This document shows positions 34,050-46,018 of a DNA stretch of 64,000 bases, piece by piece. The translations under genes and the position numbers were made by a program. The notes beneath the pieces were generated by a model that worked only from the letters and a program-made list of their open reading frames with translations, made no database searches and was not told the DNA's origin. Numbering within the stretch: position 1 is the stretch's first letter; the number at the start of each line of letters is the position of its first letter. This DNA is from Caenorhabditis remanei (taxonomy: Eukaryota; Nematoda; Chromadorea; Rhabditida; Rhabditidae). The stretch is taken from the NCBI RefSeq assembly GCF_010183535.1, contig NC_071330.1:16287717-16351716 (forward strand). The letters run 5' to 3'.

Positions 34050-36068
34050 CTGGAATAAATGAGTGAAAATCAGGACATGCGGATAGACGGAGAGACAGAA
34101 AAAACGAATTCACTTCTTTTCAGAATTTTTTTTTAATTTTCAGATAATTTTCAGTCGAAAATCAGGACATCCGGATATCAACACACACAGAAATCGGAAA
34201 ATCAATGAAAATATAGAAGATTATCGATGTAAACCGATTGAAAAAAGAAAAATTCAAAATTTTCGAAAAAATTATCAGAAATCGGTTCAATTTTATTGAA
34301 AATACATACAAACTATATTGCGATTCGAGATTCGTGAGGTTGGGGAAATTATGTAAATAAAAATTTTAAAAATTGGAGCAAAAATGAATGAAAAACTGAC
34401 AAAATGACACCGTATTTTGATAGGGAACACTTTTTTCGTGAAAAAATTAAAAATAAGGAAAATCCCAATGGGTAATACTTTAAGGCAAAGAGAGCACCAT
34501 TATTAGACAATTGTTTTAAAAATTTACAAAGATTTGAGGAATATTTAGACCGGAAAAGTGGATTTTTGATAAAGGAATTAGGATTTTTGACTGAAAATGA
34601 CTCAAAACTTGTGATTTTCGTCCGAAAAAAGTTAAAAATGACTCTTTGGTCTGCTAGTTCTTAAGTTGGTCTGCTAGTTCTTATGTTGGTCTGCCAGCTC
34701 TCATATTGGTCTGCTAGCTATCAGATTGGTCTGCTAGCTCTCAAATTGGTCTGCTAGCTCTCAAATTGGTCTGCTAGTGAATGAGCGATTGATTTTTCGT
34801 CAAAATACTGCAAAAATAGGTATTTCCATCATGAAAACCCGTATTTTGGACTAAAATCAGCTCAAAAACCAGAATTTTCAGTCAATAAAATTTTTAAAAA
34901 CTACGATTTTCAGCTAAAAGTCCTTAATTTTCCTCTCAAAAACTCCAATTTTCGGTCAAAAACCTCAAAAAAAAACCAGCTGAAACCGGAAAGAACGGCA
35001 GGAGGCAACAGGAGACAGGAGTATCAAATACACACACATGATGATAACAGAAAAACGAGAAGAAGAAGAAGAAAATGATAGAAAAAATTGATGAGAGAGA
35101 GAGAAAGAGAGACGCAGAGAAAAATAGAATATACGAGGGGTGGGAGGTCAAAAATCTAGAGGAAAAATGGGAGGTAGATCAAAAATTAGCGAGGTAGGTC
35201 AAAAAGAAGGAAGAGATTTTTGGTGATTTCCATCAAATTTTTCATTATTTTTAAGACATTTTCAGCTAGTTTAAAGTCAAAAATCTCAAATTTTGAGCAA
35301 TTTTCTAAAAGTACAGTCTACTTTTCCGGAGGTTGATTATCACAACCAGCCACCTGCTTCCGTCACATTTAGCACAGAGAGAAGCGGAGAGTAAAAAAAA
35401 AGTACTGATAAAAGGGAAAATTAGTGGAAATTTGACTGAAAATCAGAAACACTGGTAGTTAAATAAGGTTTGAACCAGCGCTTTGTGGAAATTATGCCTA
35501 GAAAATGGCTAAAATGACTCGAATTCAGACAGTTGCACCTAGAACTCATAAAACGACTGAAAATTTGAATTTTAATCGAAAAATGTTATTTTCAGAGATA
35601 AAAAACTCGAAAAAGTGACTGGAAATCGTTCTCTGACTGAAAATTGATAAAATCTACTAAAGAGAACGCAAAAATCTTTTTTTAATAGCTGAGAAACACT
35701 ACAATCCGGTCAAAACAGGATTTTCTGTCCAAAAGCCTTGAAAAATTTGTCAAAATTCGAAAAAAATCTAAATTTCCAAAAAAAATTCCAAAATTTTTTT
35801 TTGGAAATTTAGATTCAAAAAAAAAAAATTTCTGATAAAAAATTCCGGATTTTGACTTAAAAATCTCAAAACATGAGATTTCAGTTCAAAAATCAAATTT
35901 TTTTGCTAAAAACTGTACAAAAGCAGTCAAAAATCGCCAGAAAACCCCAATTTTCCCTCAATTTCCTCTCGATTTCCGTCCTAAAACATAATAAAAACTA
36001 TAACAAAATAGGCTCAAACACGCTTCTTCTCGTATTCTTATTCTCATATATCCATCCATCCATCCTTC
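34050..36068. other. Intergenic interval between TMEM120 and the SLC6 gene
   Basis: It holds a minisatellite array (34645-34775) and a GAGACGCAGAG motif at 35109-35119, and otherwise AT-rich sequence. No exon was found. Confidence 0.5.
34645..34775 (+). repeat. 20-bp minisatellite array, about 6-7 units
   Basis: Direct units upstream of TMEM120; one of the few intergenic arrays. Confidence 0.9.
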
Positions 36069-39000
36069 TCAAATTGCAGTTTCCCTCTCAAATTTGGGAA
36101 TCATCGTGTTAATTGTCGCGCCGATACTCTTCACATCTCCTCGATCCCCTCCACCGGCTACTGTAGATCGGATCGATCGGGCGTCCGTTGTCTGAGCGAA
36201 TTCTGATGAGCGGCCGGCGGTCAGAACTCCACTATTCATTGGGATGTCATCCTGAAATTATATGAGTCAGGAATCTCGAAAAAAACTCAAAAAGTGCCGG
36301 AAAATAGTCAAAAATGTGAATTTCGAGAAAAAAATTATTTTGGTCTGCTAGCTCTCAGATTGGTCTGCTAGCTCCAACTTTGGTCTGCTAGCTCTCAGAT
36401 TGGTCTACTAACTCCAATTTTGGTCTGCTAGCTCCAACTTTGGTCTGCTAGCTCCAACTTTGGTCTGCTAGCTCCAACTTTGGTCTGCTAGCTCTAAGAT
36501 TGGTCTGCTAACCCCAATTTTGGTCTGCTAATTAGAGCTAGCAGACCAAAATCACAAAAATTTTAAATGGTTCAAAATTCACAAAAATTTCGACGATTTT
36601 CTTCATTCTGGCTCCTTTTTCTTGCAGTCTTTTTTGTCTCAATTCACCTGTAAATCCCTCTGCGACGCTGCGATCTCCACCTCTGGCGGCAACAACAACC
36701 GTCTTGCCTCTGGAATCTGTAGAGGGAACTTCTCTGCTCGATGAATCGCCAACGCGGGTCCCCACGCATCATCCGGATACAGTACTCTCCACCATTTCTG
36801 AGTTATCGTTCCCTTTGCTATACAAAACTGCCAGATTCCGATGATTGGGATGAGAATGAGGGGGATTGAGGCAATGCCCCACGCGGCGAGAATTGACCAA
36901 TAGGGGAATTGATATGATTCGTATTCTATTGAATTCCAGTCAAGCCACAGGAAACAGAGGATTGATAAGTAGACCAGTGGACAGATGAATTTGAACAGAA
37001 CCTGAAAAATAGTTTTTTTTAATTTTTTCGAAAAATATTTTTTCTCAAAAAGCACAACTCTCGGCTAAAAATGTTCACCAAAACTAGAGCTAGCAGACCA
37101 ATCTGAGAGCTAGCAGACCAATCTGGGAGCTAGCAGACCAATCTGGGAGCTAGCAGACCAATCTGGGAGCTAGCAGACTAATCTGGGAGCTAGCAGACCA
37201 ATCTGGGAACTAGTAGACCAATCTGGGAGCTAGCAGACCAATCTGGGAGCTAGCAGACCAAAATCAGAACTGGCAAACCAAAATCAGAGCTTGCAGACCA
37301 AAATTTAAGGTTTTTTGTTATTTTTGAAGGGATTTAGGCTTAGAAAATGCTGAAAATGCCAGTTTTGGACCGGCATTTCAAGAAATTTATGATTTTTTCA
37401 GACAGTTTCCACCAAAAAAATTACAGAAATTCCGGTTAAAAATGTTGATTTCCGATCAAAATCAGCTTGAATCAAATCTTAATTTGGAATTTTTTACGCT
37501 TTTTGGCTCAACTCAACTATGCTATTTCCGATTTGAAACCGAAAATTATGAGCTTTTTTCAACATTTTTCGGTTTATAATTGACATTTTCAGACATTTTC
37601 ATCTCAAATTACCTTCCAAAATATATAACACGGCGGCCAGTGTCCCACAATCCACTTGGCATTGTCCAACATGTTATCCACTCCATAAATCCAATTGATA
37701 GCCATACATTCCAAGAATGCAATGACGACGAGAGGCCAAGTGAGCACAAATTGAGTGAGCAATTCCATCCAATACAGTCCAGATGACAAGCAGAACGGGA
37801 TGGATAGACATATGAATAGTGCGCATACAGTAGTCAATACATGCCTCCGATTTCTTCTCAATCTCTCCGGATACTCATCACAAAGTGACGACACAATTGT
37901 CTCCACGACGAACATCTGTGTCGCGTGGACTACCAGTAGAATCATTATGAAGAAGAGACCCGCGTAGAGAGGCGCCACGGGCACGCCAGCCAGCGCTTCG
38001 GCGAGAAACACGAAGACGAGATGGAAGCCGTCTCGGATTTGGAATTTGTCGAGGGCGATTGCAAACTCGTAACACGTGAATCCGATGGCTGAGAACGTGA
38101 GGAGACATCCGATGAGGGAGACGAACACGTCGACGAGGAGGACAAGGCAGATGTCTCTGGAAAAATAGAAAGTGAAAGCTAGCAGACCAAAATCAGAGCT
38201 AGCAGACCAATATGGAGCTAGCAGACCAATTTCGTAGCTAGCAGACCAAAATGGAGCTAGCAGACCAAAATGGAGCTAGCAGACCAAAATTGGAGAACGA
38301 AATTTCCAGCTAAAATCTTTTCAAAAACCATAAAATCCTGAGTTTCTGACCACAATTCTTGATGTTCACTTGAAAAAATGCAAAAATCGTTTAAAAATCA
38401 TGATTTCTAACTAAAAAGTGCCCAAAAACCATCAAAAATCGCCTAAAAACCTCATTTTTCCACTAGAAAGCTCAAATTTTTTCCCAATTTCCCAAGTCCA
38501 CTCACTTATAAACATTATTATGAAACTTTGAGTAACTGGCAATCGTGAAAAGTCCTCCAGAACAACACGAAACCGAATAAAACGCCTGAACGGCAGCCTC
38601 TCCCCACACGTGTAAATCGCTCAAAACCTCCCATTTGGGGGATAAAAAGTAGAGAACAGCAGAGATGGATCCATCTAAAGTGAGGAGACGAGTGAGGAGT
38701 ACGGTAAGAATGATGAATGGAAAAATCACTGAAATGTAGACGACTTTTCCACTCGATTTCACTCCTTGGAATAGACACAAAAAGACGGCGATCCAACAGA
38801 CAAGAACACAGAGACCCAGGTACCAGTTGAGTGTTCCGAAGTCGTCGACACCTTTTGAGAGCATTAGGACGTCGGTGCTGGAAAAATTGTGATTTTTTCA
38901 GCTGGAAACCGGGGTTTTGTTTGAAAAATAGATTAAAAGCGTCAAAATTTATTGAAAATCGAGATTTTTAGACCTAAAATAAGATTTTTCGTCAATTTTA

Positions 39001-42000
39001 TAGGTAAAACTCGGTTTTTGAGAAGGAAAACTGAATTTTTGTTGGAAAATTCTGATTTTGGAAAAAAAAAACCGAGCTAGCTGACCAAAATCATGAACTT
39101 TAACAGAAAAACATTAAAAATAGCTGAAACCCGAATTTCGCCCTGAAAAACTGAGAAAATCTCAAATTTTACACCCAAAAGAAAGCATTTTCACCAATTT
39201 TTATCAGTTTTCTGTCGAAAAATAATAATAAATTCGACTTTTTGATTCAAAATCCTATATTTTATATCATTTTTTGTATGAAAAACTGTTTAAAAAAAAC
39301 ATTTTCAGCTATTCTTACCAAGTTTCATTCCTAAGTCCATACCCAAACTCACTGAAAATATCTCAAACTTGGAATCGAATTCAAATCATGCAGCGGGATT
39401 ACTGTAGTCTCATTCGATGCGGCGTGTTCCACAATACAACTTCCATTCACAAGGAGTGTTCCATTCATTTCCCGACATTGGATTCGGGTGCCAAGTGTGC
39501 AGTCTGTAACAAAAGGAGTTGAGCAAGCGCGCTCTTTTGACAAAATTTAAGAAAATTCCAAAATTTAGCATTAGAGCGCACTTACTTTCTCCAGACCAAG
39601 AATTCGCACAATTCGACCATGGAATCGAGAAACTGAATGAATTGATGAGGTAGAATAAGGTCCATGCGGAGATAATATTGAAGAAAACAGCAAAAAATCC
39701 AGAAATTGTCACTTGTGCGAAGCCGATTCCCTGGAAAAGTTGGAAAATTGAGCTGGCAGACCAAAATGGAGCTAGCAGACCAATTTGAGAGCTAGCAGAC
39801 CAAAATCGGAGCTAGCAGACCAAAGTCAGAGCTAGCAGACCAAAGTCAGAGCTAGCAGACCAAAGTCAGAGCTAGCAGAACAAAATCAAAGCTAGCAGGC
39901 CAAAATGGAACTAGCAGACCAATGGGAAATCTTACCTTAAACAACGGCACCACCTTCCACACACTAATGGCGGCTGAGGAGGAGAACTGTCCCAATACCA
40001 TTTCCATGAAAAACATGGGGAGGGCGGCGAGACAAAGCATGACGAGATAGGGGATGAGGAATGCGGCACCGCCATGTTTGAACACGAGGAACGGAAATTT
40101 CCAGAAACTTCCTGAAAAAAGTGAGAAAAATGTGTACGATTTGGGGTAAATGAGGTAAAAAGGATGGTTTTGGAGTGGGAAATAAGCGACAAATCTTTTA
40201 AAAATCGTGTAGAATAAGTAGCTAGAAAACGGAACTAACAGACCAAAATCAGAGCTAGCAGACCAATCTGAGAGCTAGCAGACCAAAATGGAGCTAGCAG
40301 ACCAAAATGGAGCTAGCAGACCAAAATGGAGCTAACAGACCAAAATGGAGCTAGCAGACCAAAATGGAGCTAGCAGACCAAAATACTCAAAAAAGAAGAA
40401 AAAATCAATTTAAGAAATGTGATGATGGCCAATTTTTTATTGTTTTTTGTAAGATGTTTATCATCAATTAGAAATAAGACGGGCGGTGTCACATGATTTA
40501 TTTATTTACCTATTGTTTGTTAGTGTCTCAATTAGTATCATTGTAGGTGGAGTGTGAAAAAATGGTCTGTCAAAGATGGCGAAGGAGATTTTTTTTATCT
40601 GATTTCCCTGGGCTAGAGGATACTGTAGGTAGATTATTGTAGTTATTGTTAAATATTAGTATTAGCTCGACACAGTTCTTACAACTGCGCTCTACCGAAA
40701 TGCACTTGAAAAATGTCTCTTTTTCGCTGAGTCTCCCAAGTTTCTTCGGTTTCGGTAGAGCGCGGTTGTAAGAAGCGTGGCGTGCTAATAACTCATTTTT
40801 CAATTAAAAAATATTAAAAAATTACTATTTTTCTGTTTCATTATTTATAGTCGACCTCCCTAAACTTTTAAAACTCCAAGGAAAAACTTAATTACCTAAT
40901 TTTCATTAGAATCTGGTTATCTCTACCTTAATTAAAACCGAAATCCACTTATGAAGATTTAGATCTAGAACATGCTCAAAATGGCTCTCAATATGAACCA
41001 AATCCAGAATTAGCAGACCACTTCAGAATTAGCAGACCAATCTAAGAACTAGCAGACCAACGTTGGTCTGCTAGCTATTCGGATTTGTCTGAAAACTCAT
41101 TTTCTAAAATTTGCCATTTTTACTCCAAAAAACGAAAAAAACATCACAGACCACAAAACAGCGGGGGAATATTCCTATTTCTTGTTATCAATAATCAATT
41201 ATCATTTTTCGCACGTAGTCAATCTCTAATTCTCTCATATCTCTTAGTGTTATCAATTCGTTCAAAAGACAATAAAAGAAGAAAAGTTCGAATGGGAATG
41301 GTCAGATATTATCTGACCATTTCTCTTCATAATGCCCTTTGGACATTGACCATAGGTGGTTTTCGTGGAAAAGAAGAAAAAAACACAGCCGGTGATGAAG
41401 AAATTAACATTAGGGATGAAAGTTAGGGGTCTAGAGAGGCTAGGAGGCCTAAATAAGGCAGTAGGAGGCTAACAACTAACTAAAAGTCACAAAAAATCCA
41501 ATAATTAATCAAATTTTCAAAAAATCTAACTTTCGGATAAAACTTTCTATCAAACTTTGAGCTAGCAGACCAAAATCAGAGCTAGCAGACCAATCTGAGA
41601 GCTAGCAGGCCAATCTAAAAGCTAGCAGACCAAAATCAGAGAGCTCTCAAACTTTAATTCCAGCTTTTTGGAGGCTTTTAAAGCCGAGAAAGCAGTTTTC
41701 CGGCCTGTTTATGGCATTTTCAGTTCAAAACAGTCTATTTTCAGGCTTAAATTGACTCCAGAGTGTACTTGGACTATTTTCTGTCCAATTTTCATTTATA
41801 AAACTCAATTTTCCGCCTAAAATCGCGATTTTCCCGAATTTTAACTCCAAAACCACCAAATCCAATCCCTTACCAACGCCAGCTGTGAATCCGATAACCG
41901 CCAATAGATAATCCGATTTGTTACTCCAATTTCCTGCAAATTCACCGATTTTTGAAAAGTTTTGAATGCTCTAATGCAAATTTTTTAAATTTTGAGAACT

Positions 42001-42566
42001 TTTTTACCTCTTATCCGATTCTCATCGCCAACTCCAGTGATCTCCTCGAATGGATACTCGATATCGCCTTCTCGTGTGTAGTCTGGTAGTTTTGCGTCTA
42101 GCTGAAATTTTAGAAGGGTTTTTTGAGTATTTTAACTGTGAAAATCAGGTTTTTAGGTGAAAACTAATTGGAAAATCGGTTGAAAATAGTCAGAATTTAA
42201 CTAGAGACTTAGTTTTCGAGCTATTTCGAGCGATTCGGAATAAAAATCAGTACTTTTTCCAAGATTTTTGAGGTTTTTCAACCCAGAAAACCCCATTTTT
42301 GTGGCAAAAACTCAAATTTTTAAACGTTGGTCTGCTAAATAGCTAGCAGACCAATGTTGGTCTGCTAGTTCCAAAATTGGCCTGCTAGCTCTAGTCATGG
42401 TTCGTATTGACCCAAAATACACTATTTTTATCAGAATTTTTCGTTTTTTTCACTTTTTATCAGTTCTTACCTGTTTGATAAACGGGGGATACAAACTCAT
42501 ATCCACATGGTTCCCTACTGCAGACCGCCCATTCCGATGCTCTTGTTCGTTGCTGGAAATCGACAT
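36069..42566 (-). CDS. SLC6 sodium:neurotransmitter symporter family transporter
   Basis: Ten exons: 42471-42566, 42008-42101, 41874-41933, 39936-40111, 39586-39730, 39353-39503, 38506-38877, 37613-38156, 36648-37001 and 36069-36251. All phases agree and give 724 residues. The family order is clear: TM1 ([20 protein letters not shown]) with [13 protein letters not shown] and FFMEMVLGQ, a glycosylated extracellular loop 2 with Cys and NET/NGT sites, TM4-5 ([35 protein letters not shown]), TM6 ([19 protein letters not shown] then SYSKFHNN), and TM8-12. These transporters couple amino acid or amine uptake to sodium at the plasma membrane. In TM1 the consensus GLGNVWRFP is GVGSFWKFP: the sodium-site Asn is Ser and the outer-gate Arg is Lys. 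The substrate is unknown. Confidence 0.93.
36342..36551 (+). repeat. 20-bp minisatellite array, about 10 units
   Basis: Direct units with CCAACT and CTCAGA spacers, ending in one inverted unit. Last intron of the SLC6 gene. Confidence 0.95.
37085..37305 (-). repeat. 20-bp minisatellite array, about 11 units
   Basis: AGCTAGCAGACCAATCTGGG units in an SLC6 intron. Confidence 0.95.
38176..38296 (-). repeat. Minisatellite array with 18- and 20-bp units
   Basis: Units here shorten where the spacer loses two bases (GAGCTAGCAGACCAAAAT), one of the few places where the 20-bp register is broken. SLC6 intron. Confidence 0.9.
39755..39930 (-). repeat. 20-bp minisatellite array, about 9 units
   Basis: AGCTAGCAGACCAAAGTCAG units in an SLC6 intron. 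Confidence 0.95.
40235..40386 (-). repeat. Minisatellite array with shortened units
   Basis: GAGCTAGCAGACCAAAATG units of about 18 bp in SLC6 intron 3. Confidence 0.9.
40672..40788. mobile_element. MITE, 117 bp, flanked by TA
   Basis: Inverted ends of about 38 bp begin TTAGC and contain CTTACAAC(T/C)GCGCTCTACC. The flanking dinucleotide is TA on both sides, as for Tc1/mariner-type insertions. It lies in SLC6 intron 3. Confidence 0.7.
41012..41080. repeat. Minisatellite units ending in an inverted pair
   Basis: Reverse units are followed by CAGACCAACGTTGGTCTG and a direct unit. SLC6 intron 3. Confidence 0.85.
41297..41321. repeat. Perfect 12-bp-arm hairpin
   Basis: AATGGTCAGATA, one T, then the exact complement. 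SLC6 intron 3; no known role. Confidence 0.6.
41558..41640 (-). repeat. 20-bp minisatellite array, 4 units
   Basis: Reverse units in SLC6 intron 3. Confidence 0.9.
42326..42393. repeat. Minisatellite inverted module
   Basis: GGTCTGCTAAATAGCTAGC followed by AGACCAATGTTGGTCTGC and one decayed direct unit. SLC6 intron 1. Confidence 0.85.
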
Positions 42567-42591
42567 TTTTCCGAATTTTTCGGAAAAATGT
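42563..42591 (-). promoter_or_regulatory. Hairpin over the SLC6 start codon
   Basis: Two perfect 13-nt arms (ACATTTTTCCGAA and complement) with a 3-nt loop cover the ATG at 42564-42566. A likely trans-splice acceptor lies at 42603-42605, so the hairpin would be most of a short 5' leader and could limit initiation. Confidence 0.5.
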
Positions 42592-43749
42592 TGATTTGAG
42601 ATCTGCAAATGATCGATTTTCATGGATTTGATGCTTTTTTCATGGATTTTTTACGGAGAAACAAAAGAAAACTACGAAATTCGAGGGTTTCGGGGTGAAA
42701 AGAAAGAGAGATGAGTCGTTTTGTTACACAAACTTTTTCCGTGGAGAGACGGCTGCTGTCCCAGCGGTGAATTGAAAACAGATGGGCAAGAAAATGAGAG
42801 AAAAACGATAGAAAATTTGGAGAAAATCGAGAGAAAATGAGCAGGAACGCGATTAAATTTTCAGATTTTTCTTGAAAATTTTTTTTCTCATTGAATTTCT
42901 CATGAAATTTAAACTTTTTATATATCAAATTGAAGCTCTTTTTGTTTTCAATCGATCTAACAACTCGAAAACCAAAAATTCCTCCGAAAATCAGGGTTTC
43001 TTGAGGGTTTTCAACTTCTGGAAAACAAAAATATTCCAGGTTGCGAATGCAAATGCGCTCTATCGCTACGGGGTAGAGAGGGGAGACGCAGACGATGTTG
43101 TGAGCGGGAATTTGAAATCGGATTTTTGAGAAGGAAAAACTGAGATTCGGCTGGAAATGGGTGCACAGATGGTCATGGGCCAAAAATTCTTATTTGAAAT
43201 AATAAAAATTGGTTTAAAAAACATTACGGGGAATATTTGGTGTTGAAAAATCAGAATAAGATCAGTTATTTGCAAAAAAATGACTAAGAATTCTTATTCG
43301 ATTCAAAAACTTAATTAAATAATGTTATCTTGCAATCTCAATTGAACCCTGCCACAAAAATACAAGATCATTAAATTCTGACTCATACTTTACAAACCCC
43401 TAAGGAAAACCTTCAAAAAGGAATTTCTACACTATTTCAACACTAAATTTATAAGTTTTATATATCAAAATAAAGCTAGTTTAATTTTAAAGCCGTTACT
43501 GCACTCAAAAATTTTCAAAAATGCATAAGTTCCATTGTTTTTCTTAAATTTCAATTTTTGCTAACATTTAAATAATGCAATCGCGCTCTATCTGCACGCA
43601 TGAGAGAGTGTGAGACGCAGAGTTGCTCAGCCGCTTTTCATGCAATTCCAGTTATTTCCAGTTCAAACTTATAATTTTTCATCGATTTCTCTCATTTAAA
43701 AGATTTTAAAAGTTTAAAAAACTCATATAAAACAAAATTCTTACAGAAA
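42567..43749. promoter_or_regulatory. Divergent promoter between the SLC6 gene and MTG1
   Basis: It carries GAGACGCAGA at 43083-43092 and GAGACGCAGAG at 43612-43622, each 30-40 bp after a GCGCTCTATC motif. No exon was found in the interval. Confidence 0.6.
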
Positions 43750-45961
43750 ATGCAAAATTCACGACGATTTCTGCACACAACGAGTGCATTGTTCGCGGCA
43801 GGTGAATAAAACCGTGTTTATTTTGTCGACTTTATTTGATTTCGCTTTCTTTTTTTCAGAATTTCGGCAATGTTTCGAGTTGCCAGCACAATACGACTAT
43901 CGGCAGTGGTTTCCGATGCATATGTCGGTGCAGTTGAAGAAAATGGAGGCGAAATTGCGCTCGGTCGATTTGGTTATTGAGGTGAGACTTACCGTGAGAG
44001 GGCGAAAAATGATGAGAAATGGATAGTTTTGTGGTATAAAATGCTGAAAAAGCTGAGAAAATCATTTTGGTCTGCTAGTTATGATTTTGGTCTGCTAGCA
44101 CGCAGATTGGTCTGCTAGTTCTCAAGTTGGTCTGCTAGCGCTTAGGTTGGTCTGCTAGCTCCGATTTTGGTCTGCTAAATATGAAATTGAAAAAAATTGA
44201 GTTTTTTATAAGAAAATTGGCGTTATTGGTCTCAAATACTAGATTTTTTTAGTGAAAATTACTTTATTTTTTAGCCATTTTCTTAAATTTTACTGAATTT
44301 TCGGCATTTTCCGTCCAAAACTCCCAGTTTCAGTAGAAAATTTTCGTTTTTCCTCATTTCCAGGTCCACGACGCCCGAATCCCAGTCACCGGCCGAAACG
44401 AGCAATTTTTTCGTCATCTCTACGCGATTCGTCCACACATCCTTGTACTGAACAAGTGTGATCTCATCGATATGAAAAGATACAAGTGAGCGATAGAAAA
44501 ATTGAAAAAAAAATCATGTCGAGACCTTCAAATACTCATTTTTGAAGGACTCGACTTGCTGAATCAGAAAATCTTGGTTTCATCTCAAAATTCCATAATT
44601 TTCAGAAAACGAATCGAGGATTACTACTATGATAGAGGTGTACAAAAAGTGTTGTTCACCGATTGCAAGAAACGACTTCCCAGGTGAATTTTAGTCGAAA
44701 ATCCATAATTTTTAACCCAAATTCCATAATTTTCCTACCGCAACTCACTCATTTAGAGGGCGCTGAACGATGTGAAGACGTCGATGTTGTACGCGTTGGA
44801 GAATACGCCAAGATTCAATCGAACCGTCAAAACAGAGTATCAGGCGATGGTTGTGGGAATTCCGAATGTCGGAAAGTCGTCGTTGATTAATGCAATGCGG
44901 ACGCATACGCTTGGGATTAAGAGGAAGGCGGTAAGTGATTTTGGAGGGAAAAAACTGGAATTTTTGGTCGAAAATTCGAGCTTTTTAGTCAAAAAAATGA
45001 CATTTTTCGGTAATTCTCGCTTCTGGCGCGCATTTGACGCATTTTTAAACACCAAAAAGTATGACGCTGACTTGAAAAATCGTGTATTTCGATCTAAAAT
45101 CGATTGCAGCTTCATTTCGGTCTGCTAGCAAAATTTCGCTTTGGAATAGCTAGCAGACCAATGTTGGTCTGCTAGCTATTAGATTGGTCTGCTAGATCTA
45201 ACTATAACTATTTTCACCCAAATTTTCACCGAAAATCTCAATTGTTCCCATTTTTCTAGGTGGAAGCAGGCGCCCGACCCGGAGTCACCGTCCGTGTCCA
45301 AAATCGGGTTCGAATCATGGACAAACCGCCAATTTACATCATCGACACGCCGGGAGTCCTCTCCCCGGATCATCGAAATATCGAGGACGCGATGAAGTTG
45401 GCTCTGTGCGATTTAGTGTTGGAATCACACGTCAATCTCTATTATCTCGCCGACTATTTGCTCTTCTGGCTCAATCAATCCAACGATTTCTCCTATTTGA
45501 AATTATTGGGGATTCAGGAGCAACAGAAAGAGCCGAGTGATGATATTCAGGTGATTTTTAGAGAAAAATCATGAAAAATTCCATTACTGGCGCACCTTTG
45601 ACGCGTTTTCTCAAAAATCTTAAATTCAATAGTTTTCTTTGCCATTTCTAATGTCAAAATAGTCAATCAGTCGTGCCTTTGACGGGTTTTGGTGAAATTT
45701 CTACGTTTTCAGCTTTCAAAAAATCTAAAAATGACAATTTCCTCCCTAAAATCGGTTTTTAATAAAAAAAAATGCATTTTTGCATCAAAATAACCTATTT
45801 TTTTCCAGGAAATACTCGCGAAGACGTGTGCGGCGAACGACTTCCGAATCCAGCGAAGTATGGGAGAACGATGGGATTTCGATCGTGGCGCCAAACACTT
45901 CATTCAGTTGTACAGGAATTCCAAATTCGAGAACTCTAATTTGGATCATCACTTGTTTTAG
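43750..45961 (+). CDS. MTG1-type mitochondrial ribosome-assembly GTPase
   Basis: Seven exons: 43750-43801, 43860-43981, 44364-44485, 44606-44683, 44759-44930, 45260-45550 and 45809-45961. The 329 residues match the length of MTG1. The G motifs come in circularly permuted order, as in the YlqF/MTG1 family: G4 (VLNKCDLID) first, then G1 (GIPNVGKSSLINAMR), then G3 (IIDTPGVLSP). The N terminus (MQNSRRFLHTTSALFAA) is a good mitochondrial presequence. MTG1 assists late assembly of the mitochondrial large ribosomal subunit. The ATG lies 3 bases after an acceptor. The gene converges on NAT9 with 57 bp between stop codons, and part of it was copied to 2231-3600. Confidence 0.93.
44070..44180 (+). repeat. 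20-bp minisatellite array, about 6 units
   Basis: Direct units in MTG1 intron 2. Confidence 0.9.
45117..45198. repeat. Minisatellite inverted module in MTG1 intron 5
   Basis: GGTCTGCTAGC, a 19-nt spacer, the inverted unit, CAATGTTG, then two direct units. It is homologous to the module at 2685. Confidence 0.85.
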
Positions 45962-46018
45962 ATTCCGTTTTCTTGTTGATTTTTGTTGTTTTTAGTTAAT
46001 TTTTTCATCGAAAAAGCT

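Noticed and set aside
41085..41426. 113-codon plus-strand open frame.
   Set aside because: It lies inside SLC6 intron 3, is low complexity and antisense to the gene, with no motif.
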